Below are positions 12,795 to 15,071 of a stretch of DNA of 15,071 nucleotides, piece after piece. Every line of letters begins with the position of its first letter. Positions within the stretch are counted from its first letter, which is position 1. A program made the translations under genes and the position numbers. The DNA comes from Litorimonas sp964511495 (GTDB taxonomy: Bacteria; Pseudomonadota; Alphaproteobacteria; Caulobacterales; Maricaulaceae), in the NCBI GenBank assembly GCA_964511495.1, contig CAZEFT010000036.1:1-15071 (forward strand), in the 5' to 3' direction. A model generated the notes under the pieces. That model searched no databases and was not told the origin of the DNA. It saw only the letters and a program-made list of their open reading frames with translations.

Positions 12795-13676
12795 ATGGAG
12801 AGCATAGGACTCATTTTGACTTTGCTAAAGGACCTCTATGCGGCCCCGTTTGCCGCTATGGTGGTTTTTGCGGCACTGTTTATCGTCTTAAAAGGACGAA
12901 AAGCGTTTCACCTTTCTGAAGGGACACTAGACAACGCCGCGCATAATTTGCTGCTCATCCTGATTAATAGCATGACTTATGTGATTATGTTCGGCTTTAT
13001 CGGCGTCTTCGCTATCTGGATTTATGAGACCGCCGGCCTACCCCATATCAGCCTCGCTTTCTGGGAGGGTATGCCCTTCATCATTAGTTTCATCATCGCC
13101 CTATTGGCATTGGATTTTGCCAATTATTGGGCGCATCGGCTTTTGCATACGAAATGGTTCTGGGGCTTTCATGCGCTGCATCATTCGGACGAACATCTGA
13201 CATGGACGACATCCTATCGCATTCATTTGTTTGAATTAGTCTTGATGAAGTTCACTTTTATTTTTCTGGCCGGATGGCTTTTCCTCCCGCCCGAAGTCAT
13301 TGCCATGGCCGGTGTTGGTCGGTTTTGGCTTGGCAAGCTGAACCATTGCCAACTGAACTGGACATTTGGACCTTTTCGCAAATGGATTGCCTCGCCTAAT
13401 TATCATCGCTGGCATCATTCGGTTCGGCCCGAAGCCTTTGGTAAAAATCTGTGCGATATGTTTCCGCTCTGGGATATTCTGTTCGGCACGCATTATGACC
13501 CAGGATTATGCGAGACAAAAACGGGCGTGCCCGAAGCCCCGACAGGTTTTGTGGCGCAACAACTCTATCCGTTTACCTATGCGTGGGAAGGCGTGAAACG
13601 GCGATGGGGTCGGACGAAAGCGCCAACGCTGCCTGTTAATCCAACCCTGCCCGCTAATCCGTCGCAAATTCCATAA
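12795..13676 (+). CDS. Sterol desaturase / fatty acid hydroxylase family membrane protein
   Basis: 293 residues. It is a di-iron integral-membrane oxygenase of the fatty-acid-hydroxylase superfamily, with all three histidine boxes: H114-RLL-H118, H126-AL-H129-H130 and H204-RW-H207-H208, plus NH at 183-184. Hydrophobic segments lie at about 17-33, 52-76, 93-111 and 148-170. The substrate (a sterol, carotenoid or lipid acyl chain) cannot be told from sequence. The C-terminus ends in a proline-rich tail with PTLPVNP and TLPANP, which overlaps the 3' end of pccA. The ATG has no ribosome site; a TTG with AGGA upstream about 20 nt further in is an alternative start. A repeat-rich control region precedes it. 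Confidence 0.92.
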   Translation: MESIGLILTLLKDLYAAPFAAMVVFAALFIVLKGRKAFHLSEGTLDNAAHNLLLILINSMTYVIMFGFIGVFAIWIYETAGLPHISLAFWEGMPFIISFIIALLALDFANYWAHRLLHTKWFWGFHALHHSDEHLTWTTSYRIHLFELVLMKFTFIFLAGWLFLPPEVIAMAGVGRFWLGKLNHCQLNWTFGPFRKWIASPNYHRWHHSVRPEAFGKNLCDMFPLWDILFGTHYDPGLCETKTGVPEAPTGFVAQQLYPFTYAWEGVKRRWGRTKAPTLPVNPTLPANPSQIP

Positions 13677-15071
13677 TGACGGCATCCACGGCGAGATTAT
13701 CTCCGGCAGCCGCATTGACTTTGGAGACAATCGCTTTTTTCTCGGCCCGCAAGGTATTTTCCATTTTCATGGCTTCAACAATGGCGAGGGCTTGTCCGTC
13801 CTGAACTTCTTGCCCTTCTTCGACCAGAACCGAAACGATGACACCCGGCATAGGGCAAAGGAGGAGATTAGACGTATCGGGAGCGACTTTGACCGGCATA
13901 AGCTTGGCCAATTCCGCCCCGCGCGGCGTCCGCACCGCAACTTTGAACTCACAACCCCGATGCCAAACGCGGTAGCCTTCGGGAATAGCCTCAGCCTTGA
14001 AAGTGAACGGTTTGTTATCCACCAGAGCAATCACGAGCGGTTGACCCGGACGCCATTGCGTCAGGACTTCCATCTCTATCGCCGCTTTATCCCCGTCCCC
14101 CATGACGATGGTGCGCAAGCCGCGTTCGCCTTTGATATCCGCCGTATAGTCATAAGCGTCGCCTTGGGTCGATTTAACCTCAATCGCCCATTCATCTGGG
14201 ATGTGGCGGGCATGATTGGGTAAGGTTCCTGAAATCTTGGCCGAGCGATGCTCGCTCATGTCATGCATGAGGGCGCAGACCGCGCCGATTTTGCGGCAAT
14301 AACCGGGATTTACATCGGCCCCAATAAAGCCGTCAGGATATTCTTCGGCGATAAAGGCCGTGGTGATGTCACCGCGTTCAAAACGGTCATGATCATAGAC
14401 CGCTTGGAGGAAGGGGATATTATGCCCGATACCGTCCAGTTCAAATTGATCCAAAGCCTGCCGCATGGCGTCGAGTGCGATGCCGCGATCTTGGCCCCAT
14501 GTACAGAGCTTGGCGATCATGGGGTCGTAATACATAGAGATTTCGCCGCCTTCGAACACGCCCGTATCATTGCGCACAATCGCCCCGCTATTTTTCTGGC
14601 CTTCCAGTGGCGGGCGATAACGGGTGAGACGCCCGATAGAGGGCAGGAAGTTGCGGAACGGGTCTTCGGCATAAATGCGTGATTCCAATGCCCAGCCATT
14701 CAATTTAATATCGTCCTGCGTGAGAGATAAGGCTTCGCCTTGGGCGGAGCGGATCATCTGCTCGACCAAATCCACGCCTGTAATGAGTTCCGTCACAGGG
14801 TGTTCCACCTGCAAGCGCGTATTCATTTCGAGGAAATAGAAGTTCTTATCTTTATCGACGATGAATTCGACCGTGCCTGCGCTGTCATAATCAACGGCCT
14901 TGGCGAGAGCGACGGATTCTGCCCCCATGGCGGCGCGTGTGGCCTCGTCCAAAAAGGGTGACGGCGCTTCTTCGATGACTTTCTGGTTGCGGCGCTGGAT
15001 GGAACATTCCCGCTCACCCAGATAAATCACATTGCCATGCTTATCGCCCAAGACCTGAATTTCGATATGAC
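13654..15071 (-). CDS. pccA: Propionyl-CoA carboxylase alpha subunit (biotin-containing), 5' end outside the window
   Basis: The C-terminal 471 residues are visible. PccA carries the biotin carboxylase and biotin carrier of propionyl-CoA carboxylase, which makes methylmalonyl-CoA from propionyl-CoA, with PccB as partner. Visible parts: the second half of biotin carboxylase (HIEIQVLGDKHGNV, GERECSIQRRNQK, then FLEMNTRLQVEHPVTE with the catalytic Glu/Asn/Arg residues); a middle segment ending in WHRGCEFKVAVRTPRGAEL, typical of the PCC-type BT domain rather than of acetyl-CoA carboxylase AccC; and the biotinyl domain with EAMKMENTL, the biotinylated lysine being at 13765-13767. The stop is a TAG at 13654-13656, within the coding end of the convergent desaturase gene. 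No terminator is seen. Confidence 0.94.
   Translation of the reverse strand, partial: HIEIQVLGDKHGNVIYLGERECSIQRRNQKVIEEAPSPFLDEATRAAMGAESVALAKAVDYDSAGTVEFIVDKDKNFYFLEMNTRLQVEHPVTELITGVDLVEQMIRSAQGEALSLTQDDIKLNGWALESRIYAEDPFRNFLPSIGRLTRYRPPLEGQKNSGAIVRNDTGVFEGGEISMYYDPMIAKLCTWGQDRGIALDAMRQALDQFELDGIGHNIPFLQAVYDHDRFERGDITTAFIAEEYPDGFIGADVNPGYCRKIGAVCALMHDMSEHRSAKISGTLPNHARHIPDEWAIEVKSTQGDAYDYTADIKGERGLRTIVMGDGDKAAIEMEVLTQWRPGQPLVIALVDNKPFTFKAEAIPEGYRVWHRGCEFKVAVRTPRGAELAKLMPVKVAPDTSNLLLCPMPGVIVSVLVEEGQEVQDGQALAIVEAMKMENTLRAEKKAIVSKVNAAAGDNLAVDAVIMEFATD

Overview
The window looks like a piece of an alphaproteobacterial chromosome, probably of the Hyphomonadaceae/Maricaulales type. This rests on the protein styles (an IleRS with an alphaproteobacterial-type HIGH region and a reduced C-terminal zinc site, PccA, FolE, DUF1499, a YheT-like hydrolase, a histidine-box desaturase), a moderate GC content, and weak or absent Shine-Dalgarno sites at several genes. 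No rRNA, tRNA, CRISPR array, IS element or integrase was seen. Taxonomy is an inference from reading only.

Left part (1-1514). An open frame without a start runs off the left edge. Next comes a small HTH protein fused to a zinc ribbon, with a palindrome sitting on its own promoter, then a three-helix membrane protein (both on the minus strand) and a short plus-strand protein with a C2H2-like Cys/His pattern. That last gene converges on ileS, and both stop codons lie in or beside the loop of one strong hairpin.

Central left (1517-6569, all minus). ileS is preceded by two unrecognised two-helix membrane proteins. Upstream of them is an AT-rich gene for a membrane-anchored DUF1439/YceB-like protein.

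Middle (6570-9260). This is the accessory-looking section. A two-gene operon encodes an ArsR-type regulator and an ATP-grasp ligase-like protein. The reading frames overlap by 8 nt, the regulator ends in a Cys-Cys pair, and its ATG directly abuts a 9-bp inverted repeat under a TTGACA box. Divergent from it is a beta-rich ORF with no ATG before its domain, apparently cut off at the arsR promoter. Two hairpins follow, one a good intrinsic terminator. Then comes a frameshifted remnant of a RibD_C/dihydrofolate-reductase-like gene directly downstream of folE.

Right part (9332-15071). A minus-strand series encodes a YheT-like hydrolase, a DUF1499 protein and FolE, and may be co-transcribed. An isolated minus-strand gene encodes a possibly CYTH-like protein and is followed by three consecutive hairpins ending in a rho-independent terminator. 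A 359-bp gene-free stretch holds a cluster of inverted repeats before a plus-strand membrane desaturase/hydroxylase. The desaturase overlaps tail-to-tail by 23 bp with the 3' end of pccA, which runs off the right edge and carries the biotin-attachment motif.

The most promising unexplained unit is the ArsR/ATP-grasp operon: a possible metal- or metalloid-induced ligase with a readable operator.
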